From Strongylocentrotus purpuratus (Eukaryota; Echinodermata; Echinoidea; Camarodonta; Strongylocentrotidae): a DNA stretch of 64,000 nucleotides. The notes under the pieces are model-generated. The model did no database searches. It saw only the letters and a list, made by a program, of their open reading frames with translations, and was not told where the DNA came from. Where the stretch lies: contig NW_022145548.1 in assembly GCF_000002235.5 (NCBI RefSeq), positions 434,001 through 498,000 on the forward strand, read 5' to 3'. A program made the translations under genes and the position numbers. This document shows, one piece after another, positions 48,245-60,000 of the stretch. How positions within the stretch are numbered: the first letter of the stretch is position 1; each line of letters starts with the position of its first letter.

Positions 48245-48604
48245 TTGTCTGTTTGCGTATAAATATGGTTGGGTACGTATGCCTGTGTGCACATGTGTGG
48301 GTGGGGTGTGTGAGAGATAAGAAGAAGACACCAGGGGAGGATCTAGATTTGTTTTTAAAGGGGGGTTGATGATGCGGAGCATCGTCCACGAGCCGCGTAG
48401 CGGCAAGGCGATTTTCTCTTGCTATTTTGAACCCCCCGTAAGTGATGTTTTCCTGGCATCTACTATTACTAGTACTAACACAATGAAGACCATAAAACGC
48501 AGTGCATGATAACGTCTTTTTAACAGTTTAATACACAGTTATATCCAGAGTTATCATTTGTTTGGATAAGTTACCAGATGAGTTGAATATCTGATTTCAC
48601 TTGG
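47276..48604. other. Intergenic, no gene seen
   Basis: AT-rich with a GA microsatellite. Open frames here have no recognisable homology. Confidence 0.5.
48209..48243. repeat. GA microsatellite
   Basis: About 16 GA units; a second GA run lies at 49328-49352. Confidence 0.85.
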
Positions 48605-48684
48605 CAGTCCAGGGGGGGGGGGGGGGGGGGGGGGGGTAAAGCCCCTACCCCCTACCCCCCCCCCCCCCCGTAGATCCGCCACTG
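48605..48684. mobile_element. Remnant of a hAT-like MITE
   Basis: Right end TAGATCCGCCACTG next to C and G runs, the same ending seen at 14670-14685. The left end is eroded. Confidence 0.4.
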
Positions 48685-48827
48685 GGCACCTTGGTGATGA
48701 TGATGATAACAACGGTGACGATGATGATGATGCTGATGATGGTTATGCTGAAAAAGAGGGAAGAAGAAAAAAACATCATCAAAGGAGAAACAGAAGAATA
48801 AGAAAAGGACATATTGTGTAATGACCC

Positions 48828-48975
48828 GAGACCCGTTTCACAAAGCTTTTTTTCAATGACAAATGACAAAATCAGTGACAAATCTGCTGATAACCAATCA
48901 GAAGCAAGGATTTCACTAGCTTATGACAAAAACTGTCATTTGTCACTGGTGACAAGTTTTGTGAAATGGGGCTCT
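48828..48975. mobile_element. Palindromic MITE with CCCGTTTCACAAAGC end
   Basis: Left GACCCGTTTCACAAAGC and AATGACAAATGACA; right TGTCATTTGTCACTGG and TTTTGTGAAATGGGGCTC. About 148 bp. Confidence 0.7.
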
Positions 48976-49181
48976 GGTATATTATGTATGTGATTACGGA
49001 TGACAGACCGTACCTACCCCACTGAACTCTACGCTGTGTATAGTGTTAGAGTTCAGTGATCTAACCTCTTCGACTCAGTGGAGTAATAGTGTGATAAACA
49101 CACATACAACGAACGGGCGAGTCCATTATGATCTCGAGGGTAATGTGTTAACAGTTGTTTTTGCGTGTTCGTGCTTACTGA

Positions 49182-49219
49182 GGGAGGAGGAGGAGGAGGA
49201 GGAGGAGGAGGAGGAGGAG
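49182..49219. repeat. GGA trinucleotide repeat
   Basis: About 12 GGA units, followed by C runs. Confidence 0.85.
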
Positions 49220-49436
49220 ACTTGGGGCTGCAGCCCCCCCCCTCCCCCTCCCCCAAACAACATTGTTCTTAATAGACCAAAATAAGGGTTTAGAGAAAAA
49301 AATAAGGAGGGGGAGGAAGATGAGAAAATGAGAGAGAGAGAGAGAGAGAGAGAAACTTATTCCTAATCTTATCGGCTGGAATCTTTTCGCTCTGTCGTTA
49401 CGGTCCCTCCAACAGGCGCGCTGGTAGCAGTTTGGG

Positions 49437-49473
<37 letters not shown>

Positions 49474-49475
49474 AA

Positions 49476-50085
49476 CTTCCCGGGGGCTGAACTTCCAGGG
49501 GCAGTGACGTAACGAGCAAAAACGTTTGGAAGGGGGGGGGGCAGAAGAAAAATCTGCATCGCCATCACTCTTACACGTTACATGCAGGGCAGGCCCCACG
49601 GAACGTTTTTCAAAGTGGATTATTAACGATCAGGTAGAGCGTAAAATGGCGTGGGGTCCAGGGCCTGAGCCCCGGTAGGGGTTCAAGGGGCTGAGCCCCC
49701 AGAAGCTCATGGGTTTTAGGCATTAAAATTATGGTCAGATAAGCATATTTAGATACCTTATTTGTGACACTGGCAGGCCACTTCCCGGGGGCTGAACTTC
49801 CAGGGGCAGTGACGTAACGAGCAAAAACGTTTGGAAGGGGGGGGGGGCAGAAGAAAAATCTGCATCGCCATCACTCTTACACGTTACATGCAGGGCAGGC
49901 CCCACGGAACGTTTTTCAAAGTGGATTATTAACGATCAGGTAGAGCGTAAAATGGCGTGGGGTCCAGGGCCTGAGCCCCGGTAGGGGTTCAAGGGGCTGA
50001 GCCCCCAGAAGCTCATGGGTTTTAGGCATTAAAATTATGGTCAGATAAGCATATTTAGATACCTTATTTGTGACACTGGCAGGCC
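49476..50085. repeat. Two nearly identical 305-bp direct repeats
   Basis: Second copy begins at 49781. Both start CTTCCCGGGGGCTGAACTTC and end GACACTGGCAGGCCAC; they differ mainly in one G-run length, so the duplication is recent. Confidence 0.92.
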
Positions 50086-50485
50086 ACTAATTGGCGGAGA
50101 GTCCAGGAAGCAGAGCCCCCGGAAGCTCGGGGGTTTTCAGTATTTAATAACGGTCAGATGAGCATACAGGGTACCGCCTTAGGGCCCTTGGTGGGGTCCG
50201 GGGGCGGAGCCCCCGTAAGCTCTGGGGCTTTAGGCATTTAATTAAGGTCAGCTGAGCATCCAGGGCCCCGGCTTAGGGCCCTTGGTGGGGTCCAGGGGGC
50301 AGAGCCCCCGAAAGCTCAGGGGTTTTAGGCATTTAATTACGGTCAGATGAGAATACAGGGGACCGCCTTAGGACCCTTGGTGGGGTCCGGGGGCGGAGCT
50401 TCCGTAAGCTCTTGGGTTTTAGGCATTTAATTACGGTCAGATGTGCATATTTTGATACCTCATTTGTGACATTGGCAGGTCACTT
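50086..50485. repeat. Tandem repeats of about 115 bp related to the 305-bp unit
   Basis: Repeating order: GGGTCCGGGGGCGGAGC, CCGTAAGCTC, TTTTAGGCATTTAATTACGG, TCAGATGAGCATACAGGG, CGCCTTAGGGCCCTTGG. Three to four copies. Confidence 0.8.
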
Positions 50486-50973
50486 ATTTTTTTCTCTCTC
50501 TCTTTCTTTCTTTTTCTCTGTAACAAACTTTTTCAAAAAGTGAGGGTGGCACGAGCCCCCGAGCCCGGCCGTTCTACAGACCCTAACATAAATGCTTCTA
50601 AATAAGCATATTTTTCGCCCGACTGTAAATTTGGGAATTTCTAATTTTCCAACAAACGCATAAAAAGGTATGACTTACAAAAAAAATGAGAAAATATACC
50701 GGAAATCATGTCATTTCAGCAACATTTGTAAATCACTGGTAAAAAATACCCCCCCCCCCCCATCAGTACGCCAGCGTTCAGGGGCTCATAAGCTTCTCAC
50801 CCCTATAACAAAAAACAGACACGCTTTCCCATTCTCTCACAATATGTTCACGATATGCGAGTATCGCTATTATAAAAACCTCCATTGATAAATAGATAGC
50901 ATGCGCAATGTTTAGGAAATTTAAATCCTGTTAACTTTCGTTTTCTTTGAATGGAAGTTCATACGTCATTTAA

Positions 50974-51340
50974 AGGTAAAGACCAGTATTGGTAACGCCC
51001 CAATTTCAAAAAATGAAATGGAAGCTCTCATTACCAATCATGTGAAAGAATATGTTTTGACTAATACATGATGATAAAAAAATTGCCGGGAAACCGCCTA
51101 CTAATTCATATATTTGGTAAATTTGTTTCTCTCATGGTCCTGTGAGAGATATAGGGTAGTCCCATATACATCTTTCTGTGTATAGTGCTTGTAACTTTAC
51201 GAAGAATGGGCCAAATTTCTTATCATTTTGATGATTCCAGAACCTTGCAGATGCTAGATGCTAGATGATCAACCTTTTCTGATCGATTCCACAACGTTTC
51301 TTTCACAATTCAATCGCATGACCATAACTGGTCTTTACCT
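50974..51340. mobile_element. TTAA MITE, family A, best-preserved ends
   Basis: TTAA at 50970-50973 and 51341-51344. Ends AGGTAAAGACCAGTATTGG and AACTGGTCTTTACCT form the TIR. 367 bp. Confidence 0.82.
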
Positions 51341-51356
51341 TTAATTCAGGTTTTTA

Positions 51357-52152
51357 TGCCTCCGTTACAAAGTAGCCGGAGGCATTATGTTTTCGGGTTG
51401 TCCGTCCGTCCGTCCGTCCGTCCGTACGTCCCGTTCTCGTGATCGCGTTATCTGAAGAACCGATTGATGGATTCCTGCCAAACTTTGGTCATGTATGTAT
51501 CTTGCAGAGCCAATGAACTGAATAGATTTTGGGGTCACAAGGTCAAAGGTCAAAGATCACAGGGCTCATTATGTATGCAAAAACAGCTTGTGATCGCGTT
51601 ATCTGAAGAACCGATTGATGGATTCCTGCCAAACTTTGGTCATGTATGTATCTTGCAGAGCCGATGAACTGATTAGATTTTGGGGTCACGAGGTCAAAGG
51701 TCAAAGGTCACAGGGCTCATTATTTATGCAAAAACAGCTCGTGATCGCATTATCATCAGAACAGATTGATGGATTCCTGCCAAACTTAGATCATGTATGT
51801 ATCTTGCAGAGCCAATGAACTGAGTAGATTCTTGGGTCATGAGGTCAAAGGTCAAAGGTCATGGGCATATTAAGTATGCAAAAATAGCTTGTGAACGCAT
51901 TCTCATTCGACAGATGGATTAACTCGGGACATTTCGCAGAGCCAATGAACTGAGTAGATGTTAGGGTCATGAGGTCAAAGATCAAAGGGTCATATATGTA
52001 TATGAGAAATTGCTTGTAATTACGATATTCTGAGCACCTGTTAATGGATTACAATTGAACTTGAAAATCGAAAAATTTCTTCTGTTTTGGTTTGTAAAAT
52101 TGCTCTATGACGGAGGCATCATTTCGACTGCGTGCAGTCGAAGTTCCATCTA
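51357..52152. repeat. 151-bp minisatellite with GGAGGCAT borders
   Basis: Left border ATGCCTCCGTTAC with a hairpin to CCGGAGGCATTATG and a run of TCCG units; units starting GATCGC at 51441, 51592 and 51743, then GAACGC at 51893; right border GACGGAGGCATCATTTCGAC. The GGAGGCAT motifs at the two ends suggest a small transposon carrying internal repeats. Confidence 0.8.
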
Positions 52153-52847
52153 GTTATTATTGTTATGTTCTTTTGGGTTAAAAATACAAACCATCTTTAC
52201 TCCTTTACTGCTTTTTTTTTTTTTTTTTGAGGGGGGGGGGGCGTTTTGGGGGGGCAAAAATGCGTTTTGCCCCCCCCCCCCAAAAAAAAAAATTCCGGCG
52301 CCTATGCCCTCCAATGATGTAAGCCTACTTCAAGAGTATTGTAGAAGAGTTTGTAAACCAACGGTAATTACCCCTGGGTAATTCAGCACCAAGGAGGAAA
52401 GTCAATTTTGTCTTTACAAGAGCCACACAGTGCGTATCAAAAAAAGTGTAAGCCTACCCAAGTACCGAAGCTGTGAAATCATACAAATTTATTTTAGAAT
52501 TTCTCCAAAAAAAATTCTTTCATTTTCATTTTCATTTTTCTTTCATATATAATGTCCACAAATTTTGAAAGCCTATTGAATATGTTCGGTATTGGCTGAG
52601 ATATGGCCATCTGAATAAAAAGATTTCCTATAGGAGCTCAGTGTCATTTTGCTCTGGTTCATAACATTACGAATTACCAGAGCAAAATAACAAATTTATT
52701 TAAAAAAAGAGAAATTCTCAAAATAAAAGTTTTGATGACGTCACACTTCACCACTCTTATATTTAAACAACCTATGTGTTGTCGAGTCATATTTCAGGGT
52801 AAAGGGTAACATTACAAATACCCTGTCTGATCATACAGTGCACTATA

Positions 52848-52999
52848 CAGGGGCGGATCTTTTTGCCAGGGGGGGGGGGGGGGGTTGACCAAACTGTTTC
52901 CAAAAATCACGGCGTTTTACTGTATGTTTTTTCACTTGGCCGACCAAGGAGGGGGTAGTTAAACCGCCGAAACACCCCCCCCCCCTAGATCCGCCCCTG
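52848..52999. mobile_element. hAT-like MITE with TIR CAGGGGCGGATCT
   Basis: Left end CAGGGGCGGATCT, right end AGATCCGCCCCTG, exact reverse complements, with G and C runs just inside. The flanking 8 bases do not match, so no TSD is claimed. Confidence 0.7.
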
Positions 53000-53499
53000 C
53001 CATATTCATAATTGTGCTGCCGCGGATGACTGAGCTGCAGGCTTTTCAAAAGTATCGTTAAAATCTATACCAAGTTGGGGCTGAAGCAATGAATTTGGGT
53101 CAAAAGCCATTATATTGTGTACATAATATGCAGTTTACATAAGCAAAATCACAAGGCATTAAATTGGAAACAACAACATTAAGAACGAAAAAATGTACAA
53201 CGAAATAAACAAAAACACAGAAAACAGACGGCTGTAATATAGCTTCGGATTTTGACAAGTCTCTTTTCTTCATGGCTTAAAAAATCTTTTCATTTATCCA
53301 TGGTGATGGATTGCTTCAAAATCTTTGTTTTTGTGTAATCTTTTTTGAATAAGTTTGTTAAAGAGAAATAAAAAGAAACGAACCAAGGCCACGGCAAAAG
53401 GAAAAAAAGTCTGCTTAATGCGAGACCATATATTTTACGTAAAAGCGCGATTTAGTGAAACTATTTCAGCAACTAATTCAGATTAACTTTTTAATTTAA

Positions 53500-54060
53500 G
53501 TGCCCCTTTTCATTTCTGATAAGTGCCCCTTTTATTTTGACACGTAGGCCTACCCCTTATCCTTTTTAATTAGTTCCATTTTCCTCCTGATAATTGCCCT
53601 GTTTTCTTTGTAATAAGTGCCCCTTTTCCGTTGTCATAAGTGCTTTTTCCATCTCTGGTGAGTGCCCCTTAATAAGTGCAAGGAGTGCCCCATTTTCACC
53701 TCTGGTAATTTTCCTTGTTACTTTGACATGTGCTTTTTTTCTTCTTTCTAATAAATAACTTTTTCCTTTTGTAAATGAGCCCCCTTTTCCTTTCCCCATA
53801 AAATATGCTCCTAATTTATAGCGATTAAGAGCAACTTTTTCTTTAATTTCACCCAAAGCTGGCTTGCTACGCTCGCTCGCATTTAAAGTTGATATAATCA
53901 TGTTTCTTATTAATTTAATCTTTTCAGTCTTTCATGACGGTGTACTTCAAACCGCATCAGGATTGTTTTTCCTCTTTATAAGGTGTAATTTTTGCACTGT
54001 GACCTCACAATTCTCAATTTTTTTTGCTCGCTCGCAAATAAGTATTCAAACCATTGCACC
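53500..54060. repeat. Dispersed repeat shared with 21530-21860, copy 2
   Basis: Starts with several AAGTGCCCCTTTTC units and continues GATTAAGAGCAACTTTTTC, GCTCGCTCGCATTTA, GTTGATATAATCATG. Open frames here come from this repeat. Confidence 0.6.
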
Positions 54061-55437
54061 CAACTGCAAAAGTACATGTATGATGCCAACAAGCAAATAT
54101 GATATTTTCTTCGCTATGATGAAAGCAATCTTGACTTATTTGCATCCCTTTTCATTGAGTGATAACAAAAAACTGGATACTTTATTTGGGATTTTATTTT
54201 TTGTGATACTTATCAGTGTTCTTTCTAGCGTTTGGGTTTAGTAACCTTTTAGTTTTCATTTTCTATTTTAGATAAACACCTTGTCCTTGCGCGTGTGAAA
54301 CTGTGCAGTCTATATTTTTACAAGACTATATATATATATGAGCAGAGAGAACTATTATATATTAAGAAGTTAGTATAGGCTGATCAAAATAATTAAAGTT
54401 TATCCTATGGATTGAAACTAGGTTCTATAAAATCCTCTATACATTGCATCATTCTAAACGATGAAGCACTGAAACACGAGGCATAATTTTACTTTTAAAA
54501 GGATTTAAGACCAAAGAAGCACATGCATAATTATTATTATGGCCTGACCAACATTGTTCCATCATCAGCCCAAATTTGGTACAAGGCGATTTTGACAATA
54601 CTTTTTAAACTGACCCTCTGGTGCTCAGTCACCCGGCCCGTGGCAGAAATATTATGAATAGGGCATCATTGGACAGAAACAATTAAGTTACTCTTCATCA
54701 TGAAATATATTTCAAAGTCATATTGGTTATGACTCTAGTAATTAGGAGCTAGGCACAATTTTTTGTGACACGTACCGTAAAGAGGATCGACTGATTTGAA
54801 TGAAATCAGACTAACTATACTGTAAATGAAGTTGTGAAATGTTGGAGGTTGAGTGCTGTGCCACAGAGGTCAGGCTGCGCCTCTTTTGGTATGTGTCTCT
54901 GTAGGTCTGTGTCAGAGCCATAATATACATGAGTCGGAAATGGAAACAATTTTGATAACATGATTTCAAAGACACGTAGGCCTGCACATAGGGGAATCGA
55001 AGTTTCATTCCGTAAAAATCACTGTGTCAGTCAAAAGCATATTGATATATTTCTAAAGAATTATGACAAGCCCGAGTCTTTTACTAGTCTTTTTTTAGTA
55101 AGAATTACTATAGTCCTAACAATAGACTAGATTCTCTGTCAAATGATGGAATTTTAGGATATTGACTGTAAACAAAGGACACATCGCATATATGAATACT
55201 AGTACATGCGCGCTGTTTTGTCAAAGAGATTCTAGAGGGATAATTATAATTGTTTTATAAATAATAATTTTTCGAAGGTCAAACGCACCTATTATTATAG
55301 TCTTGCAAAGTTATGCGCAGTCTCCTCAATCTCCTCAGCTCAGCTAGCTGCATGCAGAAATCAGAAAGATTAGCACTGCACTACTGCACGTACGTATGCA
55401 AAACAGCTAGCAAAACAGCTGTATTTCACGTCTACAC

Positions 55438-55599
55438 ATGGCGGAGATGATGGAGGAGGAGAAGTACGGGAAAATCGGTGGAACTTCCATTGAAACACCG
55501 CTTAATTGCAAACAACTCATTAGTTTGAACTACCCTGGTGTCGTCAAGAATCCTTCGATGATGATAGAAACACTTGGTGGAGAAAGCAAGTTGACAAAG
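55438..55599 (+). CDS. GTF3C5: First exon of TFIIIC subunit 5 homologue (GTF3C5), rest not found
   Basis: 54 codons from an ATG, MAEMMEEEKYGKIGG, then LISLNYPGVVKN, MMIETLGGES and KLTK before a GTTAGT donor in phase 0. Human GTF3C5 has CVEYPGVVRDVAKMLPTLGGEEGV at the same place, so the match is to the N-terminal signature of this RNA polymerase III factor, which sits in the promoter-binding TFIIIC complex. No downstream exon (for example the motif RPKDPYCHP) was found on the plus strand before the window ends. Either the next intron is longer than 8 kb and spans the convergent recombinase-like gene, or this is a stray copy of the exon. Confidence 0.7.
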
Positions 55600-55968
55600 G
55601 TTAGTTTTTATGAGCTGATAAACATGTCAAGTTGTGGCTTATTTGCCTTTCCTCGTCGGTCTGCCTATCGGGGCCCTGGCCCATAGGTCTAGGCTGGAGT
55701 CGCGCTCACTCGGACCTGGTAATAACCTAGCCTTTAAACAAGGCCACTTGTCTGATAGACGCCGAGCGACTAAAACGAGACTAATCGCGAAAACCCAAGT
55801 GAACGCGAGAGCGAGGAGCCCATCCTAGTGGCCTTTATCAATCTGATTTGGATTTCTTATGTTAACCATTGTTTCCGACTGGAATTCGCTCCAGAAAATA
55901 GAGCGTCCAATCAGCGAACGTATCCTCGCACGACGTCAGCATATAGTATCCATCACACCAAAGCATCA

Positions 55969-55985
55969 CACACACACACACACAC
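55969..55985. repeat. CA microsatellite
   Basis: Eight CA units. Confidence 0.75.
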
Positions 55986-56194
55986 GCATACTTGTAGATG
56001 CCCTCGAATGAGGACCTATGAAATAACTCTCGCAAACATGGACTTTTTAAATTCCTTGTAAATGCCTTCAAACATGGACTCATGAATAAGGCCGTCAAAC
56101 ATGGACTTGTTAAATTCCTTGTTAATTAGGCGTTTTAACATGAACGTATTAAATCCCTTGTAAAGTCCTTTGAAAATGGACTTGATAACTTTAA

Positions 56195-56576
56195 AGATAA
56201 ACTCCAGTACTGGTAAAAAAAAAAAAATTAATTCTCACAGAATCAAACGAAACTTACACTGAATGTTCAAGATTACAAATAAATGACATGTGCCAAACAA
56301 TTTGGAAGAAAATGTATACTGGCTGAGTAATGAGCATAGAAAGACAAGGAAACCAAGGTAGTACCATCCCCGACACGATGTGTGTTGTCCCATATATAGC
56401 TTTCTATGTGAGTGTTTGTTACTTTACCAAGACTCGGTCAAATTTATTATGATTTTGATGACTCCAGAACCTTGCAGTGCACACCAATACTTACATGCTA
56501 CATGATCAACTGTTTCTGATCCTTTCACACCTTTTCTTTCACAATGCAATCGCATTACCAGTACTAAAGTTTAGCT
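56195..56576. mobile_element. TTAA MITE, family A
   Basis: TTAA at 56191-56194 and 56577-56580. Left end AGATAAACTCCAGTACTGG, right end CCAGTACTAAAGTTTAGCT. Interior shares GTATACTGGCTGAGTAATG with the 2.2 kb copy. Confidence 0.78.
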
Positions 56577-56644
56577 TTAACCCAATGAAATGGACCTTTG
56601 ACATTTATTATTTATACACATACATATGTACCTCCGAATGTGGA

Positions 56645-56827
56645 CGTACTAGTTTGGCTAGGAGGAATTAGACCACCCAGGGTGGTCATGACAGGTGGCT
56701 ATCTCATCAACTCAGCTCTCGATCAATTAACATAAGAAAAAGAGGATCATGGGGGACCAATAGTCACCGATTAGGCATTGTATTCTATAAATGGGGAGCA
56801 AGTAGATACAAGTAGTACGATGGGGCT
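56645..56827. mobile_element. TTAA MITE, family B, left end worn
   Basis: Shares AAGAGGATCATGGGGGACCA and AGGAATTAGACCACC with the other copies; right end GGGGCT before TTAA (56828-56831). Lies inside a short-period tandem repeat. Confidence 0.65.
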
Positions 56828-57050
56828 TTAAACGCCTTCAAGAATGGACTCAGTAAATAAACAGTACAAGCATGGACCTTTGACATTCCTTCTTATACAT
56901 AACTTCAAACGTGGACTTGGTAAACTAGCATATTGAACGTGGACTTGGTAAACTAGCATATTGAACGTGGACGTTTGACATTAGATAACATACCGGTACT
57001 GTCAAATGTGGATTTTTTAAATTAATCCAGCAACTATGGACTGCTTACTT

Positions 57051-60000
57051 TCCTTGTTGTTTGTTGTACATGGTACCAGAACAAAAGCAAATTATTCATA
57101 AATAACTATGTGAGCGTTATAGATGTGAAAATATATATTACTGGTATATACATTCTACTACGTTTGTCATGAAACCATTTCCGAACATATCATATTCTGC
57201 ATGTTATACTACTCTACAACATAATGGACAACACGAAAGATTAAGGGTAGGCAACAATAATGGCAAATGCCATTTTTTAATCAAACAAAATATGCTTACG
57301 TTTTCATACACATAATCGTATGAAGTACATGGTCACAAGCTGGAGTACGTGATATAAAACTATCAAACACAATGATCCAAGTAGGGAACCAAATGTCAAG
57401 TTCAAAAATTTTAAACAAATTACAAAAACATGTTTTAGTAAGAGAAAAAGTGACTTGCATAACAAACATATATATAGAACTCATAATACATGTATGGAAT
57501 TTCAACACAATTAAAGTGTTCCTTTGACGTAGCGTAATAGATGCCAACGTCACAAATATGCTGTCACAATTAAGACTGTTTAACAGGTGCAATGAAAGAT
57601 ATAAAAAATTGTAGGTGACATACAATAAATCATGTACATCTTCATAATATTTCACAGGCTTCAAGGTCTGTGTGAATGGAAATTTATCTAGCATTACAAG
57701 AAATTCCTTTAAGAGCAAAATATCTTTAACAGGATTCAAGCTGAACACTAACTCGCTAGCAAATGGCTATAAAAGGCATATAACTATCGGTACAACTGAA
57801 ATAATTAAGTGTGACCTCCGTTTAAAGCTGTAATTTGCATTTAGGACAATTCGTATTAATTTTCTATTTCTATTTTTTCTTGCCAAACTGCATGGATCTG
57901 ATTTTGAGCGGCTGATTGACCGTTTGCAGCTATAAAACTCACCAAAGAAAATTTGTTTTCTGCCCCCAAGCCAAAACAGTCTGTCCCTGAAAGGTTCAAT
58001 TTAAAGTTATATTTCAGATATCTCCATGAAAAGCATGGTCTTGCTGGGCGCTTGCAGCCCTGAGTTATTGCACTATATAGGCTTACATAGTTCTCCGTTA
58101 TGGGTTATAAACTCGAAGGGTTTGATTCTTTTCTTTTTGTTAAATCCTATGAACACGATCCCAATAGTTCATGAAAATTTACCTATATTTACGGATGTGC
58201 ACCCTGAACCTTAATGATACCAATGACAAGGTTCAATAGTAGTAGACCAGTATACATTAACTCATAACAAGTGAATACAATAGTTCATCACTAGGTGGGA
58301 GAAGAGGCCATCAATATGAATACATTTGTGGACTGGTGTATGGTTAAATGACAACAAATTACAAACCTTACAAATCACATACTCCTAATTTTCTTCTTCA
58401 CAAAACACTTTTAAGGAACAACTGGAGTTTTTACATTGTTGTACTTATACAAAAGAACTTAAACTACCCATCAATGTACCACAGGTATAACTAGCTAAAC
58501 TGCTCATTGGGTAGCTAGTAACAAGTAAATATTTCATTTGGTGGCCTCAAGAATTTCATACTGTTTTTTTAGACTCGAGATAGGTTGTGACTACAAGCCT
58601 TCAAAGTAATTGTCCATCAATAGAAACTTATAAATACAAATAACAAATATGCCTAACCATTTTTCAAAATATACTGTTAACACATAACCTTTTTTGTAAA
58701 TACAAACATAACACTGACAGTGGCAGATTCAGGAGTGGGTTTGGCACCCCCCCCCCCCCCTCAGAAAAAATTGTGTTTTTCAATCTTGTCTGTGTGTGGT
58801 TACAAGAATATTTTGTGTGAGCCTGAATTACACCCTTGTTGTTGTTGAAAATGTAAGAACCTTTGTATTAAATTGTTAACCCCCCCCCCCCAACCCCCAC
58901 CCTAGCTAAGCAGGGTTAGGACTATACAGACAGAAACAAGTTCATTTGTTCCGTGTAAATCAGTCTGAATCTGTCACTGCCATTATATTTTTAGTAAAAA
59001 GAACTACATAACACATAAAAATTTTAGCCCAAAATTCTAACGTTGAAAGTGCAATAACAAACTGTATGACTTGAGTCATAGAGCATATATTGAACTACAA
59101 AATAAATGTGGGATTCACACTTAAAAAGTCAAGGAGCCAACTGTTTCCTTTCATACTGAACTGAAAGATAACATATCTCTAACAATTTTAAAGTTATTCT
59201 AGACTTATAAAATAATCTCTTTTACTCAAAATTATGGCTTTTTTATCATTAAATATACCAATTACCAAGAGATGTAGATTAGATCTGTCAATCAGAGTGA
59301 AGTAATTTTGTTACTATCAAGTTGTTAGCATTTTATCTCACTCCACAACTGTAGTATAAAGGACGTCCATATTTGTTGTAATATTTCTAAAAGCCCCAGT
59401 GCATATGAGAACCTCTTTAACAAACTTAAGATGATTATTTTCATATATATAAACGTTATAATGCGTTGACATACAGGTACTGTACATGTTTATTCTTTGC
59501 CCCTAAATCCTGGTCAGCATACTGATAAAGCTGAAAACTAGTTTACTGATTAAAAAGAAATTAAACATATATGATCCATGTGCTTTAAGTAATATAAAAC
59601 GATACTTGTGACATAATTTATGTCTTTAAATTCCTTGCTCATACACAGTATACATACAGTCTTCATTTATACCATATTACATCTTTGAAATCTACAGTGC
59701 TTAAATCAATTGCATCAATTAAATGAGGTGAATTGCTATTAAACGCATTTATCTACACAAAATAATGTTGAAGTCGTACATATATTATGTGGAGAGGATT
59801 TATATAACTTTCATTAAAAACCAAATGATGAAACTGTTAGGGAACATTTGTTTCTTTCATACTGATCTAGAACAAATGAAACCATAATATACAAATTTAG
59901 ATTTCAAGTGAAGAGCATGAAATATTCTATATACCTATAATTATTGCTTCTCTTATATGAAGTTCCCATCCATCACCCTTCATATAATGAATGGGCAAAG

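Larger units (their letters stand above)
52153..55437. other. Intergenic upstream of the GTF3C5-like exon, no gene seen
   Basis: Contains a hAT-like MITE, a dispersed repeat, an inverted pair CATTTTGCTCTGGT/ACCAGAGCAAAAT near 52650 and otherwise AT-rich sequence. Confidence 0.5.
55990..57050. repeat. Short-period tandem repeat (AACATGGACTTG type) split by two MITEs
   Basis: Units carrying CATGGACTT or GTGGACTTGGTAAA recur every 30-45 bases from 56035 to 56185 and again from 56830 to 57045. The 56195-56576 and 56645-56827 MITEs sit in the middle, so the repeat is older than both insertions. Confidence 0.7.

Noticed and set aside
51357-52152. Regular direct repeats that might suggest a CRISPR array
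   Set aside because: Units are 151 bp with no short constant repeat and unique spacer pattern, in a eukaryotic context.
53864-54241. 125-codon plus-strand open frame
   Set aside because: Falls in a dispersed repeat also present near 21.6 kb; no motif.
57296-57748. 150-codon minus-strand open frame
   Set aside because: Hydrophobic, Cys- and Phe-rich peptide with no family match; probably AT-rich chance frame or 3' UTR.
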